Shown: piece by piece, positions 16,375 to 25,470 of the stretch
How the letters are laid out: each line of letters begins with the position of its first letter
Numbering within the stretch: position 1 is the stretch's first letter
Source: UBA5009 sp038043185
Lineage (GTDB): Bacteria > Bdellovibrionota > Bdellovibrionia > Bdellovibrionales > Bdellovibrionaceae
NCBI GenBank assembly: GCA_038043185.1
Contig: JBBTCO010000005.1
Span: 1-64,000 of the forward strand
DNA length: 64,000 bases
Direction: 5' to 3'
Notes under the pieces: model-generated
What the model was told of the DNA's origin: nothing
The model's input: only the letters and a program-made list of their open reading frames with translations
The model's database searches: none
Program-made: the position numbers and the translations under genes

Positions 16375-17915
16375 GGTTTGCTATTTGAGCCCTCATTGCC
16401 CGAAGGAAGATTCGGTTGAGATAATTTATGTTCAGTAAATTCTTTCCCATCGAAACGATACAGATGGCCTTCGCTATCCATGGAAGTGATAAGATTCACT
16501 GGACGATTCCAAACTTTTTGCAAGTTTTTTAAAGTTTCAGTCATAAAATCAGGCTGCATATCAATACCTTCATGCAAATGACTTAGCAAAAGTTCGCCGC
16601 GGTTTTCGAAATTGGCATCTTCGATGCGGATGATCGGTTGACCAAAGTTAGTCATATGAAATAACAGTTTTGCTTTGATTGCCTTAAAGTCTCGGGTATC
16701 GACTTCAAATTTTCCTGTTCGTTTATTGAATTTATAAACAAATAACCTATTGCGGATGCAAAAATCTTCTGTCAAAAACTCATCAATGAAGGTCACATCG
16801 TTGTAGACTTTTCTGACTTCAAATATTTTATCACGACCCTTACCTAACTTAAGATCCCAATTTTGTCTTTCACGAACGTCATCACAATTCTCCCAATCAC
16901 GCCCGAATCGTCCTTTATTCCAACGATCTTCAATATCGCGCATCAGCTCAATTCCTACTTTGTAGGGATTGTAACCATTTGGCGCCATAGCCATGGTTCC
17001 GCTATGATGATCAGCAAAATCAACGATTTCTGAATCATTCATTATTTTTTCTGTCATCAGCTTGGAGTGCCAATATGAGGCCCAACCTTCGTTCATAGTT
17101 TTAGTCATACCCTGCGGCGAAAAATAATAGGCTTCGTCTCGAATGATCGACAGGACGTCTTGTTGCCAATCTTCCAAAGGCGCATGATGTATTAAAAAAT
17201 TAAGAATATCTTTTTCTGATTCCGCGGGAAACTTTTGATCTTTTAAAGCCGCTGCCGCTGACATTTTTTCTTTTTGTTCTTTGATAAATGCCGGTGGATT
17301 TATGTAATCCCGCATATAAGGGCGGTTGACTCTCAATAAGCCAGGTTCAGCTTGGCTTGCTTGACGATCCAAGTCTTCCGTACTGGCTTCATTTTTAGAG
17401 GACTTTTCCATATAAGGACTGTAACGATCAATCAGATTCTCTAGGCTCAAACAAACATCAATAAAATTTTCCACATTGTCTTGACCGTAACGGTCTACGT
17501 AACGGCGAATGCGAGTCGCATGATTCGCCATTTGATCCATCATTTTTCGATTCGTTTTACCAAACCAAACATTATTCTTAAAAAAATCGCAATGTCCATA
17601 GACATGGGCCATGACCAGCTTTTGATCCATCAGCATGTTGCCTTCCATAAGGTAGGCGTAACAAGGATCTGTATTGATCACCATTTCGTAAATTTTAGAA
17701 AGACCGTACTCATAACTTTTTGAAAGATGTTCATATTCCATACCAAATTTCCAATGAGGATAGCGGACAGGAAATCCACCATAGGCGGCAAATTGATTGA
17801 TTTGATCATAGGTAATAAGCTCAAAAATAGTTTCGAAACAATCCAGGCCCGCGTCTTTCGCAATCTTGCAAATTTTTACACGTTCTCGTTCAAGCTCGGG
17901 CGTCAGATTAGCCAT
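16371..17915 (-). CDS. spoVR: SpoVR-family protein
   Basis: 514 residues, the normal length of SpoVR/YcgB proteins. The N-terminal region with Y-P-H-W-K-F-G-M-E-Y, the N-T-D-P-C-Y-A-Y-L segment and the central N-E-G-W-A-S-Y-W-H-S-K stretch are typical. The biochemical function is not established; the gene nearly always travels with prkA and yeaH in Gram-negative bacteria and responds to stress or starvation. It lies 6 bp after yeaH and overlaps yciH. Confidence 0.93.
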   Translation of the reverse strand: MANLTPELERERVKICKIAKDAGLDCFETIFELITYDQINQFAAYGGFPVRYPHWKFGMEYEHLSKSYEYGLSKIYEMVINTDPCYAYLMEGNMLMDQKLVMAHVYGHCDFFKNNVWFGKTNRKMMDQMANHATRIRRYVDRYGQDNVENFIDVCLSLENLIDRYSPYMEKSSKNEASTEDLDRQASQAEPGLLRVNRPYMRDYINPPAFIKEQKEKMSAAAALKDQKFPAESEKDILNFLIHHAPLEDWQQDVLSIIRDEAYYFSPQGMTKTMNEGWASYWHSKLMTEKIMNDSEIVDFADHHSGTMAMAPNGYNPYKVGIELMRDIEDRWNKGRFGRDWENCDDVRERQNWDLKLGKGRDKIFEVRKVYNDVTFIDEFLTEDFCIRNRLFVYKFNKRTGKFEVDTRDFKAIKAKLLFHMTNFGQPIIRIEDANFENRGELLLSHLHEGIDMQPDFMTETLKNLQKVWNRPVNLITSMDSEGHLYRFDGKEFTEHKLSQPNLPSGNEGSNSKP

Positions 17916-17921
17916 AAAATT

Positions 17922-19016
17922 TTATCTTCCCTTACCTAAAAAGTCTTTAATAGAATCCAGAATTTTATCGCGATTTTCGATTTGCGAAAGCACGATGCGT
18001 TCATCATTGGGAAATTCTTTTTGCAAATCCTTAAGAAATTGACCACTGCCATACTTACTTTCAACCTGCCCATAACAAAACATATTCGTGTGTGGCAGAA
18101 AAAATTCGCTCAGCATGCGAGTACAAAGTCGTGTATCTTCGCCGCTCCAGTTATCACCATCACTAAAATGAAAGGGATAAATATTCCATTCGTTAACGGG
18201 ATAATCCGCTTCGATGATTTGCTGACAAAGTTTATAGGCCGAACTGATTAATGTTCCGCCCGATTCACTGGTGCGAAAAAAAGTATCTTCATCCACTTCC
18301 TTGGCTGCTGCATCGTGAATGATAAAGCGAGTTTCAAGACCCTTGTAATGTCTTTTCAACCAACTGTTTATCCAAAAACTCTCCAAACGGACAATTTCTT
18401 TTTGTTCATCACCCATCGAACCAGAGACGTCCATCATATAAATCACCACCGCTCGGGTTTGCGGCTTAGTGATTTTTTTAAAACTTCGATATTGAAAATC
18501 CCGACGAATGGGAATAATCACGGGATTATCGGGATCATAAGAGCCCGTTGTTACATATCGTTTTAAAGCTTTTTTATAGGAAGAACGAAAATGACGAAGA
18601 CCTTCGGGACCGACCGGAGCCATTCCGGTGTATTTCGTTTTTACAGTCTCAATGTTTTTATTACCCTTGGGTTGAATGCGGGGAAGCTCAAGTTTTTCAC
18701 CTAAGATTTCCGCCAGCTCATCCATAGAAAGTTCAACTTCCAAAAGATGTTCGCCAGGATTATTTCCAGCTTGTCCCTGGCCATCGCCTGGTTCACCAAC
18801 ATTATCGCCTTGTTGAGCGTCACCTTGGCCAATGCCACCTTGCTGTTTGGGTCCATAACGAAAATTAGGAATATCAATTGAAGGAAGTGGAATTTTAACA
18901 AAATCGTTTTCACGCTTTCCAATCATTTCGCCTTGGGAAACGTACTTGCGAAAGTTTTCTTTGACCTTCCCTTTCACAATATCTCGAAATCGACTGTGGT
19001 CTTCCTTGATAGACAT
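17922..19016 (-). CDS. yeaH: YeaH/YhbH-family (DUF444) von Willebrand-like protein
   Basis: 364 residues. The central V-I-Y-M-M-D-V-S-G-S-M-G is the metal-binding DxSxS motif of a von Willebrand factor A fold. A Gly/Gln-rich linker lies near residues 60-95. Family members are linked to PrkA in stress and starvation responses, but their action is not known. The ATG overlaps the prkA stop by one base (TAATG). Confidence 0.93.
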   Translation of the reverse strand: MSIKEDHSRFRDIVKGKVKENFRKYVSQGEMIGKRENDFVKIPLPSIDIPNFRYGPKQQGGIGQGDAQQGDNVGEPGDGQGQAGNNPGEHLLEVELSMDELAEILGEKLELPRIQPKGNKNIETVKTKYTGMAPVGPEGLRHFRSSYKKALKRYVTTGSYDPDNPVIIPIRRDFQYRSFKKITKPQTRAVVIYMMDVSGSMGDEQKEIVRLESFWINSWLKRHYKGLETRFIIHDAAAKEVDEDTFFRTSESGGTLISSAYKLCQQIIEADYPVNEWNIYPFHFSDGDNWSGEDTRLCTRMLSEFFLPHTNMFCYGQVESKYGSGQFLKDLQKEFPNDERIVLSQIENRDKILDSIKDFLGKGR

Positions 19017-21091
19017 TATTGTTTTTTTACATCCCCTCGGGCAAAAATGCTGGCCACGTAATGCAGAACATCCGTTGCCGAAATCTCGTCGTAACCGTAA
19101 TCTTTAATTAAGCGCGTCTTAACGATCTCAATTTTCTCTTGAGTATCTTTGTCCGTAACAGAGCTGACTAAAGATGTAAGCTTGATACTGTCTTTTTGAT
19201 CCTCAAAAAGTTTCAGTTCAAGGGCTTTGTGCAATCGTTCATTCATTTTATAATTGAATTTTTTTCCTTCAATCGCCAAAGCGCCAATGTAATTCATAAT
19301 TTCTCGTCGGAAATCATCTTTGCGAGACTCTGGAATTTCAATTTTTTCCTCGATCGATCTCATCAAGCGCTCATCAGGATCTTCATCCATGCCAGTGAAC
19401 TGATTTCGCACTCGTTCTTTTTGAGTGTAGGCTTTCACATTGTCGATGTAATTCGCACAAAGCCTTTGTAAGGCACTTTCATCCGCGCTGATGGCGCGCT
19501 GAACTTCACCCTTAATGATTTCTTCGTACTCTTGTTTGACCACTCCCAATAGCTCACGATAATCCGTCTTCAATTCTTCATTCGATAACAAAGAGTGATT
19601 TTTTAATCCTGATTCAAGCTCATTGAGCACCATGAAGGGATTCACTGAACCTCGATTATTTTGTTGCGCATTAACGATGGCATTTGAAAGTTTATCTTGG
19701 ATATACCGAGGCGACATTCCTTCTAGCCCCTCACGAATCGCTTCTTTACGAAGTTCTTTAACATTATCTTCGGTATAATTCGGTAAGGTTTTTCCATTAT
19801 AGAGCTTCAATTTCTGCATTCGAGTCAAATTCGCTTTTTTCGGTTTTTCCAAACGAGTTAAAATCGCCCACATTGCGGCCATTTCGATGGTGTGCGGAGC
19901 AATCGATATGCCTCGCATTTTTTGCGAATTGAAATCTTTTTTATAAATATTAATTTCGTCTTTCCAACGAGTAATATAGGGAATATCAATTTTGACGGTA
20001 CGATCACGAAGAGCTTCCATAAATTCGTTGTCTTGCAAACGACGGTATTCTGGTTCGTTAGTGTGTCCGATGATCACTTCATCAATATGAGTTTGAGCAA
20101 ATTTCTTTGGCTTCACTCGATGTTCTTGCGAAGCGCCCAAAAGATCATACAAGAAAGCCACATCTAATTTTAGCACCTCGACAAATTCAATCATTCCACG
20201 ATTGGCAACGTTGAATTCTCCGTCGAAATTAAAAGCGCGAGGATCAGAATCTGAACCATACTCAGCAATTTTTCGATAATTAATATCTCCTGTAAGTTCT
20301 GTTGAGTCTTGATTTTTTTCATCTTTTGGTTGAAAAGTTCCGATGCCCACGCGATCCGCTTCGGAAAGAAAAAGTCGGCGCACGCGCACATGTTGTAACA
20401 CTCGCATTAAATCGCCATTGTATTTATCCATTAAATTTTTAAAAATATAGCGTGAAGGCGGCGAAAGTTCGCCTTCAATTTTCACTCGAAAATCCCCATC
20501 CTGACCGCGATTAATTTCATCACAAACTTGCTGACGCATTTCTTCTGGAAAAATCAACAAAGGATCTTCGTGCATTGGACTTGGAAATGCACGGACTGCT
20601 TTTCCAAGCATCCCACCCAGTTCTTCTTTTTCATCGATCCATTCGAAAGTGTAAAGTGAACCTCGATCTGTTTTTGAATAAGCCTCGAGACCTTTTTTCA
20701 GCATTCGACAGATCGTTGATTTCGCGCTACCCACTGGACCGTGCAGAAGAATAACCCGTTTTTCAGTTCCGTAGCCCAGCGCCGCAGCTCGAAGCACATT
20801 GACTAACTTCATCAGCGCGATGTCCAAACCAAAAACCGCATCTTTTCCATTGTAAGTTGCATCATCAAAAAATTTGTATCTGACCACTTGCTTTTTAAAA
20901 TCGGTGTAGTCTTCCGTTCCCGCTTCAACAATCATGTCGTACATGCGCTGAAATGCATTGCGAGTTATTTTTGGGTTGGATTTAACCAGAGTCATGTATT
21001 CGTCAAAAGTTCCGCTCCAATGAAGTTTGGCCGCCGAACTTGAATTTTGCCAATTTCCAACAAGACTTTTGAGATCAATTTTTGAAGCCAT
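19016..21091 (-). CDS. prkA: PrkA serine protein kinase / AAA+ protein
   Basis: About 691 residues from the ATG at 21091, chosen because GGAGGAG lies just before it; a longer frame from 21124 lacks such a site. The N-terminal AAA+ domain has a P-loop, L-H-G-P-V-G-S-A-K-S-T, and the C-terminal part matches PrkA. The family is described as a serine kinase and, in some species, as an AAA+ protease-like ATPase. It is the first gene of prkA-yeaH-spoVR-yciH and should drive a stress or starvation response. Confidence 0.94.
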   Translation of the reverse strand: MASKIDLKSLVGNWQNSSSAAKLHWSGTFDEYMTLVKSNPKITRNAFQRMYDMIVEAGTEDYTDFKKQVVRYKFFDDATYNGKDAVFGLDIALMKLVNVLRAAALGYGTEKRVILLHGPVGSAKSTICRMLKKGLEAYSKTDRGSLYTFEWIDEKEELGGMLGKAVRAFPSPMHEDPLLIFPEEMRQQVCDEINRGQDGDFRVKIEGELSPPSRYIFKNLMDKYNGDLMRVLQHVRVRRLFLSEADRVGIGTFQPKDEKNQDSTELTGDINYRKIAEYGSDSDPRAFNFDGEFNVANRGMIEFVEVLKLDVAFLYDLLGASQEHRVKPKKFAQTHIDEVIIGHTNEPEYRRLQDNEFMEALRDRTVKIDIPYITRWKDEINIYKKDFNSQKMRGISIAPHTIEMAAMWAILTRLEKPKKANLTRMQKLKLYNGKTLPNYTEDNVKELRKEAIREGLEGMSPRYIQDKLSNAIVNAQQNNRGSVNPFMVLNELESGLKNHSLLSNEELKTDYRELLGVVKQEYEEIIKGEVQRAISADESALQRLCANYIDNVKAYTQKERVRNQFTGMDEDPDERLMRSIEEKIEIPESRKDDFRREIMNYIGALAIEGKKFNYKMNERLHKALELKLFEDQKDSIKLTSLVSSVTDKDTQEKIEIVKTRLIKDYGYDEISATDVLHYVASIFARGDVKKQ

Positions 21092-21224
21092 CTGCTCCTC
21101 CGATATACCTAAATTATGCCTCATCCTAGGATACTAAGAAAACCGTAAATAATATTTTCAGAGTTCAACGTCTAGAATTCGTCTCTATTCGAAACGGCGT
21201 CTCAAACTGGACTTTGGCCGGGAT

Positions 21225-21854
21225 TTATTGGACTTGCGATTCGGCCCCAATCACTTGGTAGCCCTCAGGTACATTTAAATTAAAAAGTTCAGGTTTTTCT
21301 GCAAAGTTAACATCTGGATTTTGAAAGAACCAATTCATTTCGACTTTTGGTGATGTCACTTTCACTAACTTTGCACCATTTGGCTTTTTAAACCATTCGA
21401 CTTGAATACGTGAACTCGCCTGAACACATTTTTTTGGCAAGGTTGCCGTTTCTTTTCCACAAGCCCACCCTGGGCCAACAATGGGTTCATCGAAGACGAT
21501 CGAAAATAAGGCGCGAGAAGAAATCGGCAACTTCGACACCTGAGCAAAGGCATTTTCATCTGTGCCTTGATAAAATTTCTTTTGCGGGTAAATCGCCGCT
21601 TTATAACCTTCGCGATCCAGCAGTATGCTGGCCACTCGGTAACCCAAGGTGGCTGTGATTTCCATGCGCATTTTTTCATTCTTAACGGCTAAAATGTCAA
21701 TGGAAACGCGATGAGTTTTTTTTGGTTTTAATTCATTAATTTGAGCCATAGTTTCCCATTTGCCTTTTTGAAAACTCCCCGTTGGGGCAATGGGTGTTGT
21801 TTGACAGCCAATCAAGGCAAGTATACTCGCAATTAATAAAATTTTATTTTTCAT
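21225..21854 (-). CDS. LolB-like outer-membrane lipoprotein
   Basis: About 209 residues from the ATG at 21854, which has GGCGGTGAG upstream; a GTG 12 bases earlier is less likely. The signal peptide ends in a lipobox, L-I-G-C-Q. The rest looks like a half-open beta barrel of the LolB/LppX type: R-V-S-I-D-I-L-A-V-K then M-R-M-E-I-T-A-T-L-G. Such folds carry lipoproteins or lipids across the periplasm. It follows a TPR lipoprotein gene. Functional equivalence to LolB is suggested, not shown. Confidence 0.65.
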   Translation of the reverse strand: MKNKILLIASILALIGCQTTPIAPTGSFQKGKWETMAQINELKPKKTHRVSIDILAVKNEKMRMEITATLGYRVASILLDREGYKAAIYPQKKFYQGTDENAFAQVSKLPISSRALFSIVFDEPIVGPGWACGKETATLPKKCVQASSRIQVEWFKKPNGAKLVKVTSPKVEMNWFFQNPDVNFAEKPELFNLNVPEGYQVIGAESQVQ

Positions 21855-21877
21855 TCTCACCGCCACTCAAATTAAAT

Positions 21878-21903
21878 GGGCCTGTCCTCATTTGGACAGG
21901 CCC
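21878..21903 (-). terminator. 10-bp stem-loop between TPR and LolB-like lipoprotein genes
   Basis: GGGCCTGTCC (21878-21887) and GGACAGGCCC (21894-21903) form a perfect stem with a 6-base loop. No T run follows on either strand, so it may be an RNA-stabilising or attenuating hairpin rather than a full terminator. Confidence 0.45.
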
Positions 21904-22004
21904 TAGAGTAGGGCGACTTGGAGTTGATCACAACAAGAAAATAAAAAAGATCTTTAGGAGTGACGGTGACGCACATCAAAAGCGGATGAGGTGTTTTTGG
22001 TTAT

Positions 22005-23834
22005 TTACTGTGATGCCGGCATACGTGGATTTGGAAATTTTTGCTTTTCCAAAGCTAAAATCTTTTGTTTTAACTCGGCAATTTTTTTGCTATCCGTTTC
22101 AAGGTCCAAGGCTTTTTGGTACATGCGGCTGGCTTTATCAATCAAAGTTAACTTCATATAGGCGTCACCTAAATGTTCGGCAATGATCGCCACCGTTGGC
22201 TGATGCTTAACTGCAGCCTCAAGATATTTTATCGACTCTTGAGTATTTCCTTTTTTGTAAAGTATCCATCCTAGTGAATCAAGAATATATCCATCTTGCG
22301 GTTCCAAATCGGCAGCTCGACGAGCTAACTTTTCCGCTTCGGGTAGGTTTTGTTCCATTTCTGCCCAAGTGAACGCAAGATAATTTAATCCTTGAACATG
22401 ATTTGGATCCAACTCAATTACTTTTTTCATTTGAGTGATGACATTTTCTTTTTGTCCCAGTCGATCTTGAATCGTCCCATAATAAAATCTTAATTGCGCG
22501 TGTTCGGGAAATTGCTCAAGCGCTTTCTCTAGAATCTGAGCTGCTTTCTTGTAATCCCCTTTGTCATCCAACAACGAAGCGTACATCGCGTACATCTGCG
22601 GTACATCTTTTTTATTTTTAATTCCAGCTTCAATGGTCTCGATGGCGTTATCAACCTGATTCAATGCTTTCATCAAATAAGCGGCATGTATGGTCGCTTC
22701 GCTATAAAATGAACTCGAGGGTGGAATTTTTTTAAATTGAACGATCGCTTTTTCGTCCTTTTTTGTTTCTTCGTAAACCGCACCAAGATAAAATCGCACC
22801 TTATCTGAATCCGGAGCTTCTAACAAAATTTCTTCTAATTTTTGTGTCGCTTTATCATAGATTTTTTTCTCGATCAAAATCAAAGCCATCTTCAGTTTTA
22901 CGCTAAGGGAATCGTCTGAATTGGCCTCAAGAATTTCGAACTGCTGATAAGCTTCATCAAACATTTCTTTTTCGATGTAAATTTGCGAAAGAACTTCGGC
23001 CACTCGAGTATTTGGTCCACGATCTTTTTGAAACTGATCGTACAATTTGATGGCTTCATTTTCCCGCTTTTTGCGACTGTAGAAATTTCCTAAGGTCAAA
23101 ATGCCATCGACAAAATCAGGTTTAATTTGCAATGTTTTCTTAAATTCGGCCTCGGCAATTTTTTCGTATTTAGGTTCTTTTTGTTCCAAGCGAACTCGAC
23201 CCATGTAGTAGTGCAGTAAATGGGGCGTGGGATATTCTGGATTTTTCAACAGTGCTTCGAAAAGCTTGATGGCTTTATCTTGCTGTTTAATTTCGGAGTA
23301 AACTGCCGCGAGGTACAAAGTCGCCTCGGGATGACTTGCTTTTTGAGTCAAAACATTTTCATATTGAAGGATCGCTTTATCATAAATCTTCAATGAAGAA
23401 TACAATCCTGCCAATAAAAGACGTGCATCGATATTTTTAGGATCTAACTTAACGGCTTCTTGAGTTTTATCGAGAGCTTGATTGATCTGTCCCAATTTTA
23501 TGTGTTCAGCGGCAACTCTGAGTCGGACTTGAACTGATTCAGGGTCATAGACGAGGGTTAATTTAAAAGCTTCGATGGATTTTTGATGTTGCCCTTCGTT
23601 TGAATAAGCTTCCCCTAAAGCATAATTGTAATCGGCCTGAGTGCGCATATTGAATGCATCACCCACTTGGTCATTAACCACTGAAGCAGCGGGAGCAAAG
23701 CTAGCCGGTGCACGATTGCTTTTTTCATAAGGGGTGTTATCCACAAGTTTTTCATCATTTTTCAGCGTGGCACAGGCTGAAAGTAACAGCAGAAAAATTA
23801 TTGCGAATAATTGCCTGAAATGCTCGCCCAGCAT
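22005..23834 (-). CDS. Large TPR-repeat lipoprotein
   Basis: 609 residues. The N-terminus is hydrophobic with a lipobox L-L-S-A-C, so the mature protein is lipid-anchored. From about residue 65 to the C-terminus the chain is made of tandem TPR repeats, with pattern residues such as A-L-G-E-A-Y and L-D-P-x-x. The last part ends in a coiled Lys-rich helix. TPR lipoproteins of this type often organise envelope protein complexes. The LolB-like gene follows. A hairpin adjoins the start codon (see 23835-23858). Confidence 0.85.
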   Translation of the reverse strand: MLGEHFRQLFAIIFLLLLSACATLKNDEKLVDNTPYEKSNRAPASFAPAASVVNDQVGDAFNMRTQADYNYALGEAYSNEGQHQKSIEAFKLTLVYDPESVQVRLRVAAEHIKLGQINQALDKTQEAVKLDPKNIDARLLLAGLYSSLKIYDKAILQYENVLTQKASHPEATLYLAAVYSEIKQQDKAIKLFEALLKNPEYPTPHLLHYYMGRVRLEQKEPKYEKIAEAEFKKTLQIKPDFVDGILTLGNFYSRKKRENEAIKLYDQFQKDRGPNTRVAEVLSQIYIEKEMFDEAYQQFEILEANSDDSLSVKLKMALILIEKKIYDKATQKLEEILLEAPDSDKVRFYLGAVYEETKKDEKAIVQFKKIPPSSSFYSEATIHAAYLMKALNQVDNAIETIEAGIKNKKDVPQMYAMYASLLDDKGDYKKAAQILEKALEQFPEHAQLRFYYGTIQDRLGQKENVITQMKKVIELDPNHVQGLNYLAFTWAEMEQNLPEAEKLARRAADLEPQDGYILDSLGWILYKKGNTQESIKYLEAAVKHQPTVAIIAEHLGDAYMKLTLIDKASRMYQKALDLETDSKKIAELKQKILALEKQKFPNPRMPASQ

Positions 23835-23858
23835 GAAGTCTCCTCGTATAGAGACTTC
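23835..23858 (-). promoter_or_regulatory. Hairpin touching the start codon of the TPR lipoprotein gene
   Basis: On the minus strand an 8-bp perfect stem with an 8-base loop ends directly at the ATG (23832-23834). The ribosome-binding GAGGAG straddles the loop and the 3' arm, so pairing would partly hide it. Confidence 0.45.
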
Positions 23859-23962
23859 TCGGCCACAGGTAAGTAGACTTGATAAGACGAGACTACTTTG
23901 TCTTGAAAATGACTAAAATCTAGACTTTTAAATGATCAAGAGAATTTAGCTGGCAGAGTCAA

Positions 23963-24439
23963 TTAGCGTTGAGTTGAATCTACTGGAATATTCAAAACAA
24001 TTTGAACATCATCCGACTTCGAAGAAAATAAGCTCTCGCCTGCAGATGATCTTTGGCTATCATCCTTTTGATCTGGACCTTTTGACCAGATGACGACCCG
24101 AACCTGATCGCGACCAGCCTTTTGAATAGAGTAATGGTAGGGCTGACCCCAAGGATCCATGCCCATAAGCCCATCAGGTTTGAATTCGACTTGATCGTTA
24201 TCTATGGAAGCAATCGAACGTGAGCTTTTTTGATTCTCGGACGAACCATCTAAGTTTTCTTGGTAAATTTGTAGCAACTGATAGCCTAAAATTTCAGCCT
24301 TTTGGCGAGCTCTAACAGACTTTGAATCACTCCACGAGCCGTTCCAAGGCATCGATAACATCAGTAATAAAATCAATGCTAAGCCGAGGACTCCTATAAT
24401 CCCGCTTATCTTAACATATTGATTTTGTTTACTATTCAT
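23963..24439 (-). CDS. Type II secretion pseudopilin GspG-like protein
   Basis: 158 residues with one N-terminal membrane segment (about 13-30). The region M-D-P-W-G-Q-P-Y-H-Y-S and the later V-I-W-S-K-G-P-D match the C-terminal part of major pseudopilins (GspG), where a D-P-W-G-x-P-Y strand and a calcium-binding loop occur. The classical prepilin cleavage motif with Glu at +5 is not evident, so it may be a signal-anchored relative. Orphan; no secretion genes are nearby. Confidence 0.6.
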   Translation of the reverse strand: MNSKQNQYVKISGIIGVLGLALILLLMLSMPWNGSWSDSKSVRARQKAEILGYQLLQIYQENLDGSSENQKSSRSIASIDNDQVEFKPDGLMGMDPWGQPYHYSIQKAGRDQVRVVIWSKGPDQKDDSQRSSAGESLFSSKSDDVQIVLNIPVDSTQR

Positions 24440-24593
24440 ACCATCATCCCAATCTATTTTCGGGGTCTAGACTATGCTTCGGTCTGATTGTTTAAAAACT
24501 GTAGGCAAAATTAACCATTTTTATGACTCTTTTTGTCATAAAAGATGTGTAATTTTTTTATGCATTGTTTAAAGCACTAAAGCAGGGGATAGC

Positions 24594-24622
24594 TTGACAA
24601 CATGGGGCGGCAGAGCTAGGTA
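24594..24622 (+). promoter_or_regulatory. Candidate promoter of the PhaR-like gene
   Basis: TTGACA (24594-24599) is a perfect -35, followed after 17 bases by TAGGTA as a poor -10. It lies about 85-110 bp upstream of the likely start. A 9-bp inverted repeat (24519-24527 with 24535-24543) farther upstream may be an operator. Confidence 0.35.
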
Positions 24623-24705
24623 AGCCCTATCTCTCGGAGAAATGCTTATTGAGTCAAATCAATAAGATCCTCCAAAACAAGAGAGAAATTGAAACGGGAG
24701 GCACT

Positions 24706-25257
24706 TTGATTAACCAGAACGAAACAATGACCACTAATAAGCCAAACTCAAAAGTTAAAATCATTAAGCGTTATCAAAATCGAAAACTTTATGACACTCA
24801 ACAAAGCTGCTACGTCACTTTGGATGACATTGCCAAAATGATTCGAACTAATGAAGAAGTGATGGTTATCGACAATAAATCTAAGAACGACATCACGGCC
24901 GCCACTTTAACGCAGATCATTTTTGAAGCTGAAAAGAAGGCGTCTCAGTATGCTCCACTTTTCACACTTCGTGAAATTATCCAAAACGGTAACGGAAGCA
25001 TTTCTAACTACTTGGCAAAACTTGGTGCTTTTCCACAAGATTACATGACCAAACAAGCCCAAGCTGCAAGCATCGAACGAGCTTCCTCTGATGACGTGAA
25101 ACAAAACTTGGAAAACAGAGTGGCTAACGCTGCGACTCGCTACAATTCTGACACCACAGCAAAAGCTGCTGCAGAAAAAGCGACTGTACTTCCTGGATTA
25201 CAACAAGAAGAAGAAACTCCCAATCTTCCAAGCCACAATCCAAATTTGAATCAGTAA
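24706..25257 (+). CDS. phaR: PhaR-type polyhydroxyalkanoate synthesis regulator
   Basis: The conserved N-terminal domain I-K-R-Y-Q-N-R-K-L-Y-D-T then Y-V-T-L-D-D-I-A is the PHB/PHA accumulation regulator DNA-binding domain, followed by F-T-L-R-E-I-I. A Gln/Ala-rich tail ends the chain. In other bacteria PhaR represses phasin and PHA genes and senses PHA granules. The start is uncertain. TTG at 24706 has GGGAGG four bases before it and gives about 183 residues; TTG at 24649 and ATG at 24727 are alternatives. A terminator follows. No PHA synthase is in the window. Confidence 0.82.
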   Translation: MINQNETMTTNKPNSKVKIIKRYQNRKLYDTQQSCYVTLDDIAKMIRTNEEVMVIDNKSKNDITAATLTQIIFEAEKKASQYAPLFTLREIIQNGNGSISNYLAKLGAFPQDYMTKQAQAASIERASSDDVKQNLENRVANAATRYNSDTTAKAAAEKATVLPGLQQEEETPNLPSHNPNLNQ

Positions 25258-25280
25258 TTAGTTTTTATTAAAAGATTCCA

Positions 25281-25315
25281 AAAAAGGGTCAACTTTTGAG
25301 TTGGCCCTTTTTTTT
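25281..25315 (+). terminator. Rho-independent terminator after phaR
   Basis: A 13-base arm (25281-25293, one G-T pair) folds on 25300 onward through a 6-base loop and runs into a tract of eight T, starting about 25 bp after the stop codon. Confidence 0.85.
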
Positions 25316-25348
25316 GTTTTTTTAGAAACATTCTCATAAATTTTTTTA

Positions 25349-25470
25349 GAAGCGCTCTAATAAACAGTCAGCCGAGGCGACGAGGAGGATTCGACTGAGG
25401 CGCACTTCCTGTGCGTCGCAGGGAGAATCCGACGAAGGCAACGAAGGATCACTGTTTATTAGAGCGCTTC
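25349..25470. repeat. 122-bp structured element with 20-bp perfect terminal inverted repeats
   Basis: The left arm 25349-25368 is the exact reverse complement of 25451-25470. The 82-bp interior nests further pairing: GGATTC with GAATCC, and GGCGCAC with GTGCGTC around a 5-base loop. No frame is conserved inside. This is the shape of a non-autonomous mobile repeat (MITE or BIME-like) or of a strongly folded RNA. The right arm overlaps the last three codons and stop of the next gene. Confidence 0.75.
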
